Positions 47,966-56,044 of a stretch of DNA of 64,000 bases are shown here, piece by piece. Origin of the DNA: Paraburkholderia sprentiae WSM5005 (lineage in GTDB: Bacteria; Pseudomonadota; Gammaproteobacteria; Burkholderiales; Burkholderiaceae); assembly GCF_001865575.2 (NCBI RefSeq), contig NZ_CP017561.2, positions 3,232,001 to 3,296,000 on the forward strand. The letters are read 5' to 3'. The first letter of the stretch is position 1. Each line of letters opens with the position of its first letter. Both the position numbers and the translations under genes were made by a program. The notes under the pieces were generated by a model. The model ran no database searches, was not told the DNA's origin, and was given only the letters and a program-made list of their open reading frames with translations.

Positions 47966-48439
47966 ATGTCACTCGCTCGCCGTGTTTCACCATTGCTCCC
48001 GTCCTTGCTCCCGCGCATCGCGCTCGCCTGCGGCGCGGCGTTGCTGTTCACGAACGCCGTCGATGCCGCGCAAACGACCGAGCAGAACCAGCCCGCCGAC
48101 ATCTGCGCCGCGCTCACACACATCGTCGATGCGAGCGATTTCCAGCAACTGTCGCGCGAGAGCGCCGCGCAATTGCCAGGCGTCTCCAATGCCGACGATT
48201 GCCGCGCCAGCCCGCACGCGTACGACTGCCACTGGCGCGCGCACTGGCAAGCCGACGGCGCCATCGACGATCCGCTCGAAGAACTCGGCGCCGACATCGC
48301 CGCCTGTTTTCCGCGCGTCGTGCACGACGTCAACACACCGGTGCGCCAGCATTTCGTCGTGACCACCGACGCGCGCCGCGTGAGCGTCACCGCGAGCGTG
48401 CAAGGTCACAACGAACTGCGACTGCGCGTGACGCGCTAG
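47966..48439 (+). CDS. Exported hypothetical protein
   Basis: A 157-residue protein with a Sec signal (LACGAALLFTNAVDA, cleavage near VDA-AQ). The mature part has four Cys (ICAAL, DDCRAS, YDCHWRAHW, AACFP), which could form two disulfides in the periplasm. No known domain recognised. It starts the same-strand run of envelope genes that includes the next lipoprotein-like gene and a response regulator. Confidence 0.7.
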   Translation: MSLARRVSPLLPSLLPRIALACGAALLFTNAVDAAQTTEQNQPADICAALTHIVDASDFQQLSRESAAQLPGVSNADDCRASPHAYDCHWRAHWQADGAIDDPLEELGADIAACFPRVVHDVNTPVRQHFVVTTDARRVSVTASVQGHNELRLRVTR

Positions 48440-48503
48440 GCGCGCGGCCGTCGTTGTTTTTGACGACCCATCGCATTTTGTGACCCGGACCGGGCGCTGC
48501 CTC

Positions 48504-49181
48504 ATGAGCTCATCGGCGGCCGCGCGCGCGGCAGCGGCAACCAGCCGCTCGCGCCTCTGCCCGATCGCGTCGGCGATATGCCGGCGTCGTTGCGCGCGAG
48601 CCGCCCTCGCCGCCTTCGCCGCGACGCTGACGCTCGCGCTCGACGGCTGCGCGTGGACGCTGATCCAGGCCGCCGACGCGACCGGCTCCGTGATTCAGGC
48701 CGGCTACGCGATCGCGTCGAACTACTCGTCGCCGACCTTCGTCAATGGCCGGCCGGTGGATGTGCAGCACGTATGCATCGAAGTGAACCCGACAGTGTCC
48801 GTCGGCGATTTCGTGCCGGCGCTGCAACTCGCGCTCGAGCGCCGTGGCATTCGTTCCGACGTCTACAATCCGGGCACTTCACCGGCCGGCTGCGAGGCGC
48901 GGCTCGTCTACAACGCCGCGATCGACTATGGCCACCGCTCGTTCAGCGACGAATCGATACAGTATCTGTCGATCATCGATCTGACGCTGATCGGCAGCGG
49001 CCGCATTCTCGTCACCGCGCGCTATCAAACCGATGGCCTGAACACCGACCGCTTCTCGTCGGCCTCGGTGAAGCTCGGCGGACTGATCGGGCGGATGGTC
49101 GTCGACCGGACCGATCTTGCGCGGCGAGGGCAGCAACCGCAGACGCTGCAAACCTCCCAGGCCTTTGCGCCGACCAACTGA
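48504..49181 (+). CDS. Exported or lipid-anchored hypothetical protein
   Basis: A 225-residue protein. The hydrophobic segment (AALAAFAATLTLALDGCAW) ends in a lipobox-like Leu-Asp-Gly-Cys, suggesting a lipoprotein, although Asp at -2 is unusual. The rest contains NGRPVDVQHVCIEVNP, RSDVYNPGTSPAGCEARLVYNAAIDYG and SIIDLTLIGSGRILVTARY, which I do not recognise as a family. A GTG at 48480 is an alternative start. It precedes the first response regulator by 101 bp. Confidence 0.65.
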   Translation: MSSSAAARAAAATSRSRLCPIASAICRRRCARAALAAFAATLTLALDGCAWTLIQAADATGSVIQAGYAIASNYSSPTFVNGRPVDVQHVCIEVNPTVSVGDFVPALQLALERRGIRSDVYNPGTSPAGCEARLVYNAAIDYGHRSFSDESIQYLSIIDLTLIGSGRILVTARYQTDGLNTDRFSSASVKLGGLIGRMVVDRTDLARRGQQPQTLQTSQAFAPTN

Positions 49182-49282
49182 GTACCCGAGGCCTTGTTTT
49201 CGCTTGCGCCGCCTTACACGGAAAAGGATTGGAAAGCGATATGCGCTTTGCGCGACCCGCGCGCATCACTAAGATGACCTGA

Positions 49283-50026
49283 ATGAACCAGACCATCCTG
49301 ATCGTCGATGACGATCCCGTCGTACGCGAACTCGTCAGCGAATATCTGCACGGTCGCGGCTTCAAGGTCGCCACGCTCGAAAATGGCTTGGCGTTGCAGC
49401 GCAGATTGCAGCAGGAGCGTCCCGCGCTCGTCGTGCTCGACATCATGATGCCGGAGCTGGACGGCATCAGCGCGCTGCGCACCTTGCGGGTCGCCGGCGA
49501 CGACATTCCCGTGATCCTGCTGACCGCGCGCGCCGACACGATCGATCGCGTGATCGGTCTTGAGCTCGGCGCCGACGACTACCTCGGCAAACCTTTCGAA
49601 CCAAGCGAGCTGGTCGCGCGGATTCGCACCGTGCTGCGGCGTCGCGGATCGGTTGCGCCGGGCGCGCCCGAGCAGCGCGCGCCCTATCGTTTCGGCCGCT
49701 TCGAAGTGAGCTTCTCCGCGCGCGAGCTGCGCCGCGACGGCGAACGCATCGCGCTGCGTTCGAGCGAGTTCGCGATGCTGAAAGTCTTCGTCGCGCACGC
49801 GATGACCGTGCTCACCCGCGCGCAGCTACTCGAAAAACTTCACGGCAACAGCGAAGCGCATCGCAATCGCAGCCTCGACGTGTCGATCTGGCGTTTGCGT
49901 CGGCTGATCGAAGTGGACCCGTCGGAACCGCGCTACGTGCAGACGGTGTGGGGACGCGGTTATGTGTTCGTGCCGGACGGCGAGATGGGCGCGGCCGAGC
50001 GCGGTCTTGCGCCGCCGCTCGGCTAG
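49283..50026 (+). CDS. OmpR-family response regulator, no adjacent kinase
   Basis: A 247-residue regulator. The receiver has phosphoacceptor Asp53 (LVVLDIMMP), acidic pocket ILIVDDDP and Lys103 (GADDYLGKPF). The C-terminal winged helix contains RELRRDGERIALRSSEFAMLKVFV and QTVWGRGYVFVPDG. About half the receiver residues are shared with the second regulator 2.3 kb downstream. No kinase adjoins; the next gene is convergent flgH, so the nearby kinase at 53105 may serve both (inference). Confidence 0.92.
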   Translation: MNQTILIVDDDPVVRELVSEYLHGRGFKVATLENGLALQRRLQQERPALVVLDIMMPELDGISALRTLRVAGDDIPVILLTARADTIDRVIGLELGADDYLGKPFEPSELVARIRTVLRRRGSVAPGAPEQRAPYRFGRFEVSFSARELRRDGERIALRSSEFAMLKVFVAHAMTVLTRAQLLEKLHGNSEAHRNRSLDVSIWRLRRLIEVDPSEPRYVQTVWGRGYVFVPDGEMGAAERGLAPPLG

Positions 50027-50062
50027 CGGCGCCGCGCGCACCCGCACCGACGCGGCTGACGC

Positions 50063-50734
50063 TCAAAACGTCAGCACGCTCAGAAACATCCTCTGCAGCC
50101 AGCCCATCGTCGTCGCATCGTTCACCATGCCGAGGCCCGACTGTTCGATGCGCGCGTTCGCGACCTTGCTCGACGCGACGTAATTGCCTGCTTCGATATC
50201 CTTGGGATTGACGATGCCCGACAGCCGCAGCCGGTCGCGGGTCCCGCTCATCGCGATCACCTTCTCGCCAGACACGACGAGATTGCCGCCCGATACCGTG
50301 CCGATTACGGTCACGGCGAGCGTGCCCGTCATATCGCTGATGTCGCTCAGATTGCCCTGCCCTTTGTAGTCGGTGCTGGCCGAGCCGATGTTGAACAGTT
50401 TCGCGAGCCGCGCGGCGGCATTCGTCGATTGGTCCGCCGCGGTCGCGGTGATGCTGCTCGCGCGGTTCGCCGATGCGCTCGCGCTGTGGTTGCCGCTATA
50501 CGATTCGGCGAGCCGAATCGTCAGTACGTCGCCGATGTGCTGCGCGCGCGGCGCCTCATACAACAGCAGCGGCGCGCCGGCCTGATAGATCGCGCCTTGC
50601 GTGTTGACGTTCAACGGCGCGGACGCCAACGGCGGCGCCATCGGCGTTTCGACGATCGACCGGGTCTGCGTGCTCGAACAGGCCGCGAGACAGCTCGCGG
50701 CGCCGAGCACGATGGTGAGACGTAGCGCGGTCAT
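50063..50734 (-). CDS. flgH: Flagellar L-ring protein FlgH-like lipoprotein, orphan copy
   Basis: A 223-residue lipoprotein (lipobox SCLAAC) of the L-ring family. Family marks are YQAGAPLLLYEAPRAQHIGDVLTIRLAESYSGNHSAS split over the domain, LPAVTV-like SDMTGTLAVTVIGTVSGGNLVVSGEK, and SGIVNPKDIEAGNYVASSKVANARIEQSG. No flgI, flgA, or other flagellar gene is near, which is unusual since flgH normally lies in the flg operon. It may be a lateral-flagella relic or a protein with another role. Confidence 0.87.
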   Translation of the reverse strand: MTALRLTIVLGAASCLAACSSTQTRSIVETPMAPPLASAPLNVNTQGAIYQAGAPLLLYEAPRAQHIGDVLTIRLAESYSGNHSASASANRASSITATAADQSTNAAARLAKLFNIGSASTDYKGQGNLSDISDMTGTLAVTVIGTVSGGNLVVSGEKVIAMSGTRDRLRLSGIVNPKDIEAGNYVASSKVANARIEQSGLGMVNDATTMGWLQRMFLSVLTF

Positions 50735-50857
50735 GCTGGCTCCGTGGCGGGAAAGGTGAAATGGAGTTGAAACGAGGCGGCGCCAGCCAGACGCCGCCCG
50801 GTTCCGTCTTAGGGGTCGCACCAATGCTCAGACCTGCCAGGCAATCGTCAACGCGGG

Positions 50858-51571
50858 TCAGCCGGCGTCGGCGCCGCTCGCCTGCCATTGCCGCACCACC
50901 GCTTTCATCCACGCATCCGAGCCCTTCAGCAGATACGTGAGCGTGCCCTTGCGGCTGCCCGGCAAAAAACACAGCGTGATCGAACTCACCGCGTTCTCCC
51001 ATACGTACATCGGCATCGCGCCCGGTGCAGCCGCGTTGCGCGTCGCGAGACGCGGCGGCCCGTAACGGTCCTCGAGCGCGTCGCGCAGATCCTCGGCGGT
51101 CAGCTGGTCGATCACGAACGACATCTCGTACAGACGCAGCGCGCCCTGCCCGTCGATGCGCGTGAAGCGCATTACATGCTCGAGCGCCGGCGTGCCATCC
51201 ACCACCGCCTGCGACACCGCCCAACGGTCGTCGTCGCGATGCGCCCAGCGGCACGCCACGCTCAGGCTATCGTGCGACTTCAGCCGCATGCCGAGCGCAC
51301 CGGCCTGCACGTCCGTCTCGCAGATCGGCACGCTGCCTACCGGCGTCGCACGCACGCTCGAGCCCGCACGAAATTCGTCGATCGTGATGCCGAGCGCGAT
51401 GCCGCGGAAGGCAAACGGTGCGTGTTGCGAGCGCCCGCGCGTGCCGGCGGCAACGCCATTCGATGCCGCACTAGCCGCCTTCGTACTGCGCGCGACGGGC
51501 TGCGCATGCGCGGCGCACGACAGCACACCGCTTAGCAGCATCAGCGCACCAACCATCCGGGGCAGCCTCAT
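50858..51571 (-). CDS. Periplasmic hypothetical protein
   Basis: A 237-residue protein with a Sec signal (VGALMLLSGVLSCAAHA). The mature part has RGIALGITIDEFRAG, a pattern often seen in periplasmic proteins that track 'G-x-x-x-G-M-S'-like repeats, and EDLRDALEDRYGPPRLATRNAA, a short helix common in exported beta-rich proteins. I cannot assign a family. Its start is 3 bp after the DUF6726 stop, so the two are one operon. Confidence 0.75.
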   Translation of the reverse strand: MRLPRMVGALMLLSGVLSCAAHAQPVARSTKAASAASNGVAAGTRGRSQHAPFAFRGIALGITIDEFRAGSSVRATPVGSVPICETDVQAGALGMRLKSHDSLSVACRWAHRDDDRWAVSQAVVDGTPALEHVMRFTRIDGQGALRLYEMSFVIDQLTAEDLRDALEDRYGPPRLATRNAAAPGAMPMYVWENAVSSITLCFLPGSRKGTLTYLLKGSDAWMKAVVRQWQASGADAG

Positions 51572-51574
51572 GAG

Positions 51575-51772
51575 TCAATCGATCGCGGAAGCGCACGCGT
51601 CGAAAGGCGTCGCTGCCGCATGGCCGACGACCGGCAGCACTTTCAGGGTCGCCGCTGTGAGCCGGCACGGCAGCGCGGCGGCGCCGCAGCCACCGAGCGG
51701 CAATAGCAGCGCGCCGACAACCAGCCATGCCACGGCACGCGACCGATCTTCAGGGGTTGTTGATAACGGCAT
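51575..51772 (-). CDS. Small membrane/lipoprotein, DUF6726-like
   Basis: A 65-residue protein with a hydrophobic segment ending in a lipobox-like LPLGGCG and then AALPCRLTAATLKVLPVVGHAAATPFDACA, the pattern of the DUF6726 family as I recall it. No function known. It is followed immediately by the periplasmic hypothetical gene (stop-to-start gap 3 bp). Confidence 0.7.
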   Translation of the reverse strand: MPLSTTPEDRSRAVAWLVVGALLLPLGGCGAAALPCRLTAATLKVLPVVGHAAATPFDACASAID

Positions 51773-51787
51773 GCGGGCCTCGTCAGC

Positions 51788-51976
51788 TCACGCCGTCGTG
51801 TTGACCAGATGGCCGACCAGCCCCGTCCCCGGTGCGGGTTGCGCAAGCGCGGCGCTCTGCTGCGATTTCACCGCGGCGCCGGTGGAGCTCGAACTGGCGC
51901 TGGCGGGCTTGTCGGTGGCCGGCGCATTCGCCAACGGGGAGAAAGGCGTGGAACTGAGCGTATTGTGGATCGTCAT
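51788..51976 (-). CDS. Small hypothetical protein
   Basis: A 62-residue Ser/Ala/Pro-rich protein (MTIHNTLSSTPFSPLANAP, ending in GLVGHLVNTTA). It is supported by a GAGGG ribosome site 8-10 bases before the ATG and by its place just 15 bp before the DUF6726 gene. The low-complexity composition limits confidence; no domain or signal is visible. Confidence 0.5.
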   Translation of the reverse strand: MTIHNTLSSTPFSPLANAPATDKPASASSSSTGAAVKSQQSAALAQPAPGTGLVGHLVNTTA

Positions 51977-52367
51977 GATGGCCCTCGCGAAAGTGCGCAC
52001 TGCGCGCCGGTGTCGGTTGAACATTGCGCGCCGTCGCCCGAGGCTGCGGGCCTCGTTCGGCGTGCGACGCGACGTGTTGCTGGACGAATCATCGCGCCGC
52101 GCAAATGCCGGCGATGGGCCAAGCAAAGCATGCTTTCGCGCGGTTGTTACGAACGGTTCCGGGCGCTTGCGAGTGTTTTCGAGTGCTTGCGGGCCGTTGT
52201 CATCGGGTGCCGGTCGTTGCGGATAGCCGGATCAGGCGGTGCTAAAGTAGCCGCTGAACCTTCGTTGACCTGCCCGGCGCGAGTGCGCCAGCGCCACGCG
52301 GCACACAGTAAGCGTTGGTAAGGAAATGCCCGGTCGCGCGTCGAGCCCCGCAGTCTAGAATTTCGCC

Positions 52368-53108
52368 ATGAATCCACAGGTCCTTATCGTCGACGACGAT
52401 CCGGTCGTTCGCGATCTGCTTTGCAAGTTCCTGCAGTCGAACGGCTTCGACGCGTCCGTGCTGCATGACGGCACTCATTTGCAGCGTCGTCTCGAACGTG
52501 AGCGGCCGTCGGTCGTCGTGCTCGACATCATGATGCCGAACACCGACGGCCTGCGCGCGCTCACCGCGTTGCGCGCCGCCGGCGACGACATCCCGGTGAT
52601 CTTCGTGACCGCGCGCGGCACGGTGGCCGACCGCATCGTCGGTCTGTCCCTCGGGGCGGACGACTACCTGACCAAGCCGTTCGATCCGCGCGAGCTGCTC
52701 GTGCGCATCCAGACCGTGCTGCGCCGGCGCGGGCCGCCCACCACGAGCGCGCCCGAAGCGCGCAAGCGCTATCGCTTCGGTCCGTTCGAACTGGACTTCG
52801 CCACGCGCGCGCTGACCCGCGACGACGCCAAGCTGCCGCTGCGCGACAGCGAATTCGCGCTGCTGAAGATCTTCGTCAACAATCCGTACAAGGTGCTGTC
52901 GCGCGTGCTGATTCACGATCTCGTGCATCGCGACAACCTCGCGTTCCGCGACCGCAGCCTCGACGTGCCGATCTGGCGTCTGCGCCGCGTGATCGAGGAC
53001 GACCCGTCGAACCCGTGCTACGTGCAAACGGTGCGCGGCCAGGGCTACGTGTTCGTGCCCGACGCCAACGGCACGCCTTTCGAGGACGAGGCCGTACCAA
53101 GCGCATGA
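52368..53108 (+). CDS. OmpR-family response regulator
   Basis: A 246-residue regulator: receiver with Asp53 (VVVLDIMMP) and Lys103 (GADDYLTKPF), and an OmpR winged helix (LPLRDSEFALLKIFVNNP, QTVRGQGYVFVPDA). It is a close paralogue of the regulator at 49283. Its stop overlaps the kinase start (ATGA), so this is a classic regulator-kinase pair. The stimulus is unknown. Confidence 0.94.
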   Translation: MNPQVLIVDDDPVVRDLLCKFLQSNGFDASVLHDGTHLQRRLERERPSVVVLDIMMPNTDGLRALTALRAAGDDIPVIFVTARGTVADRIVGLSLGADDYLTKPFDPRELLVRIQTVLRRRGPPTTSAPEARKRYRFGPFELDFATRALTRDDAKLPLRDSEFALLKIFVNNPYKVLSRVLIHDLVHRDNLAFRDRSLDVPIWRLRRVIEDDPSNPCYVQTVRGQGYVFVPDANGTPFEDEAVPSA

Positions 53109-54412
53109 AGAATCCGCTGAACACGCTGTTCGGCAGAATGGCGTTGCTGTCGGCGGCGGTGCTATTCGCGATTCAGGCGAGCTGGTTCGTGCTGGTGACG
53201 ATGCAGCCGCCACGCCATGAGATCGACGGCTTCGCGCGCGGCATTCTGCTGGTGCTGCAGGCGATCAACGGCGAGCCGATCAAGGGCGCCGCGCTCGCGC
53301 CCGCGATGCGCGTGCATCTGGTGCCCACCTGGAACATGCCGACCAGCGTGCATCTGCGCGAGCCGCACGAGCATACGCTGGTCGAGCTGAGCCGGCATCT
53401 GCGCGAGAACGTGCCGGCCGGCACGCAGATCGCCGTCGACGATCTGCGTCCACCGCAACTGTGGGTGCTGTTTCCGGGCAAGTCGAACTGGGTCGTCGTG
53501 CCGGTCGACCTACCGCCGCCGCCGCGCTTTCTGATCGAATCGGTATCGATGCTGATCGCGGGGTTGATCCTGTCGTTGTTCGCGGTGTGGCAGATGCAGC
53601 GGCCGCTGTCGCGCGTCGCCGGTGCGTCGCGCGCGTTCGGCTCGGGCGGCCGGCCCGAACCCGTGCCGGTGCAGGGCCCGCGGGAGTTGCGCGATCTGAT
53701 CGGCTCGTTCAACGACATGATGCGGCGCCTGAACGAAGCCGGCGACGACCAGGCGGTGATGCTCGCCGGCGTCGCGCACGATCTGAAAGCGCCGCTCACG
53801 CGCCTGAAGCTGCGCGCAAGCGTGCTGGTCGATGAAAACGAGCGCGCCGGCCTGATCCGCGACGTCGATTCGCTGACCAACATCGTCCAGCAGTTCCTCG
53901 AATTCGCCGGCCAATCGGCGGACGCCGGGCCGCCCGTCGCAGTCGACGAGTTTTTGCGCGAGCAGTTTTCCGCTGGCGATCACACGGAGGCCGCTGAAAC
54001 CGCCGATATCATGGCCTCCGCCGAAACGCCGCTCTTCGCGCTCGACCTGCGCGCCGGACCCGCGTTCACGCTGCCGCGCACGCTGCTCGACCGGCTCGTG
54101 ACCAACCTCGTCGACAATGCGCTCGAGCACGGCATGCCGCCGGTGGAAATCTCAACCACATGCAACGACCGTCATTGGACGATCAGCGTGCGCGACCACG
54201 GGCCCGGCATTCCCGACGATCGCATCGCCGCGGCGATGAAGCCGTTCGTGCGGCTGGACGCCGCGCGCGGCGGCGAAGGCCATTGCGGGCTCGGTCTCGC
54301 GATCGTCGCGCGGCTCGCGCACGATCGCGGCGGACGCTGCCTGGTGCGCAATCACGCGGGCGGCGGGCTCGAAGTACAGATCGAACTGCCGGCGGACCCC
54401 ACGCTGCCATGA
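53105..54412 (+). CDS. Sensor histidine kinase, HAMP type (EnvZ-like)
   Basis: A 435-residue inner membrane kinase: helix 1 about residues 10-32, a periplasmic loop to about 140, helix 2 about 143-163, HAMP about 164-215, phosphoacceptor His225 (AGVAHDLKAPLTRLKL), N-box LVTNLVDNALEHG and G-boxes DHGPGIPDDR and GLGLAIVARLAHD. It overlaps the regulator stop by four bases. The periplasmic loop contains PAMRVHLVPTWNMPTSVHL, of no known sensor family. Confidence 0.94.
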   Translation: MKNPLNTLFGRMALLSAAVLFAIQASWFVLVTMQPPRHEIDGFARGILLVLQAINGEPIKGAALAPAMRVHLVPTWNMPTSVHLREPHEHTLVELSRHLRENVPAGTQIAVDDLRPPQLWVLFPGKSNWVVVPVDLPPPPRFLIESVSMLIAGLILSLFAVWQMQRPLSRVAGASRAFGSGGRPEPVPVQGPRELRDLIGSFNDMMRRLNEAGDDQAVMLAGVAHDLKAPLTRLKLRASVLVDENERAGLIRDVDSLTNIVQQFLEFAGQSADAGPPVAVDEFLREQFSAGDHTEAAETADIMASAETPLFALDLRAGPAFTLPRTLLDRLVTNLVDNALEHGMPPVEISTTCNDRHWTISVRDHGPGIPDDRIAAAMKPFVRLDAARGGEGHCGLGLAIVARLAHDRGGRCLVRNHAGGGLEVQIELPADPTLP

Positions 54413-54529
54413 CGATGCGTGCAGACAGCTGTGCGCGGACCGGGCCACTTACGCACCCTTACCGCACCGATCATCGCGCGGGCGAGCGCCTTATAGTCGC
54501 GCCTGGCAACCTCGATGCCGCCCTTCTCG

Positions 54530-54561
54530 GTCCGCCCGCACCCCTGGGGCGGACTTTTTTT
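54530..54561 (+). terminator. Rho-independent terminator after the kinase gene
   Basis: GTCCGCCC (54530-54537) pairs with GGGCGGAC (54547-54554) and is followed by seven Ts. It lies 118 bp after the kinase stop. Confidence 0.9.
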
Positions 54562-54611
54562 CTGTCGCAAGGCCAGCGAAGCGCGACAGTGAAGTCCGAC
54601 AGTGAAGCGCG

Positions 54612-55559
54612 TCAATGCACGAGCCGATTGCGCAGCGCGTCGACCGTCGCCGTGGAAAGACCGAGGCCTTGCGTCAGGTAGCTCGCCATCGTGCCGTAGC
54701 TTGCCTGCACCTGGTCGAAGCCCGCCTGCAGATAATTGTCGTCGACGTCGAGCAACGGCGCTCTCGCCGTTGCGATGGCAGCGCCTTCCTGCGCGCGCAA
54801 CGCGCTGGTTTGCGCGCCGATCGATTGCGCGAGATAGACGTTGCTCAGCAGATAGTCCTGCATGATCACGTCGAGCGGCACATTGGCGATGCTGAGCAGG
54901 AGCGCCGCCACCCAGCCCGCGCGATCCTTGCCCGCGCTCGAATGGAATAGCTGCGCGCCCGTGCCATTGGCGAGCGCGCCGAGCAAGGCACCATACGCGG
55001 CTCGCTGCGGGCCGCCCGTCACATACGCGCGCGCCTGAGCCTGCATGAACGCGACGGCCTCGGCGGGGGCATCGAACAGGGGCGCGACGAAGTCGTTCGT
55101 GCCGAGCGCATTCAGGGTGGAGGTTGTCGCGCCGCTCGGCAGCACGTCAGCGGTGCGCGCGATTTCGGCGGGCGTGCGCAGGTCGTAGACCGACACGATG
55201 CCGAGCTTGTCGAGCGTCGCCGCGTCCGTGCCGCTCAGCGTCAGCGCGTTGGCGCGATAGAACACGCCGCGCCGCATCTGTTTGCCGTCGACGGTCTGGT
55301 AGCCCGCGCCTGCGCCGCCGACATCGCGGAAATTGCTGACCGACACCAGGCGCGGTGTGGCCGGCTGTTCGGCTTCGAGACTGCCGCCGCACGCGGACAG
55401 CAGGGTGCTGCCGAAGCCTGCGGCCAGCATCGCACCCGCCGAGCCCGTCAGAAAGCGTCGCCGCGCCGCCGACGGTGCGCCGGGCATGCCGGGTCCCACG
55501 GGCACGGTTGTGCTCTCAAGGGCGCGGAACGGCGAACGGCTTTTCGCGGTAACGGACAT
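54612..55559 (-). CDS. Tyrosine phosphatase-family Tat lipoprotein with catalytic Cys replaced by Ser
   Basis: A 315-residue Y_phosphatase3-type protein. It has a twin-arginine signal (ARRRFLTGSAGAMLAAGFG) followed by a lipobox (LLSAC), so it is probably a Tat-exported lipoprotein. The domain has VSVSNFRDVGGAGAGYQ, FYRANALTLSGTDAATLDKLG, VYDLRTPAEI and the P-loop region FHSSAGKDRAGW, where the nucleophile expected as Cys is Ser207 (codon TCG at 54939-54941), with Arg213 kept. This predicts loss of Cys-based phosphatase chemistry. ATG 55559 is chosen; an upstream TTG is unlikely. Confidence 0.85.
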   Translation of the reverse strand: MSVTAKSRSPFRALESTTVPVGPGMPGAPSAARRRFLTGSAGAMLAAGFGSTLLSACGGSLEAEQPATPRLVSVSNFRDVGGAGAGYQTVDGKQMRRGVFYRANALTLSGTDAATLDKLGIVSVYDLRTPAEIARTADVLPSGATTSTLNALGTNDFVAPLFDAPAEAVAFMQAQARAYVTGGPQRAAYGALLGALANGTGAQLFHSSAGKDRAGWVAALLLSIANVPLDVIMQDYLLSNVYLAQSIGAQTSALRAQEGAAIATARAPLLDVDDNYLQAGFDQVQASYGTMASYLTQGLGLSTATVDALRNRLVH

Positions 55560-55886
55560 CGGGGGCGACAAGTGTATAGGAGCAATGGGTGGGGCAGCCG
55601 GGGCTGCAGACGCAGTTTAACGTTCACCGATAACTTTTGCGTTACATCGTAGGGGTTCGTAAGAAAAATGAGGGACGGTTGATCCGCATGAACGCCGCAC
55701 GACCTCGAGCTCGCGCAGCCGGCGCTCGCGGCGCCGGGACCCTTGGCGGACGCGGTAGTCGTCGCGCTCGGCGTCGATAGCGCGGCATGAAGGTGCCGCT
55801 CTGTCCGGTGAAGGGGTATTTGGCCGCGCTGCCGGTCGCCGACCAAAATGGCACGGACGTCACGCACGGCGCCTAAAAAACGAAAA
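55560..55886. other. Gene-free stretch, possibly decayed coding DNA
   Basis: Open frames here (for example around 55642-55863, minus strand) are short and low in complexity, with no recognisable domain. The fragment VPFWSATGSAAKYPFTGQSG hints at a decayed protein but cannot be assigned. Confidence 0.35.
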
Positions 55887-55914
55887 CCGGGCTCGCCCAT
55901 ACAGGCGAGCCCGG
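55875..55914 (-). terminator. Rho-independent terminator downstream of gltD
   Basis: An 11-bp perfect stem (CCGGGCTCGCC, 55887-55897, with 55904-55914) is followed on the minus strand by TTTTCGTTTTTT. It lies 130 bp after the gltD stop and is the end of the glt transcript. Confidence 0.88.
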
Positions 55915-56044
55915 CTCGTATTACTGCGTCGCTTTACCGCTAAAAGGTGCCCTTCATGGGGCGCCTTGTCGTCTCCACCTCTTCCCGCAAATCATGGCCG
56001 GTGCGCGCGACCTCGAACACTGTACGCACACCAGCCGGAGATGC

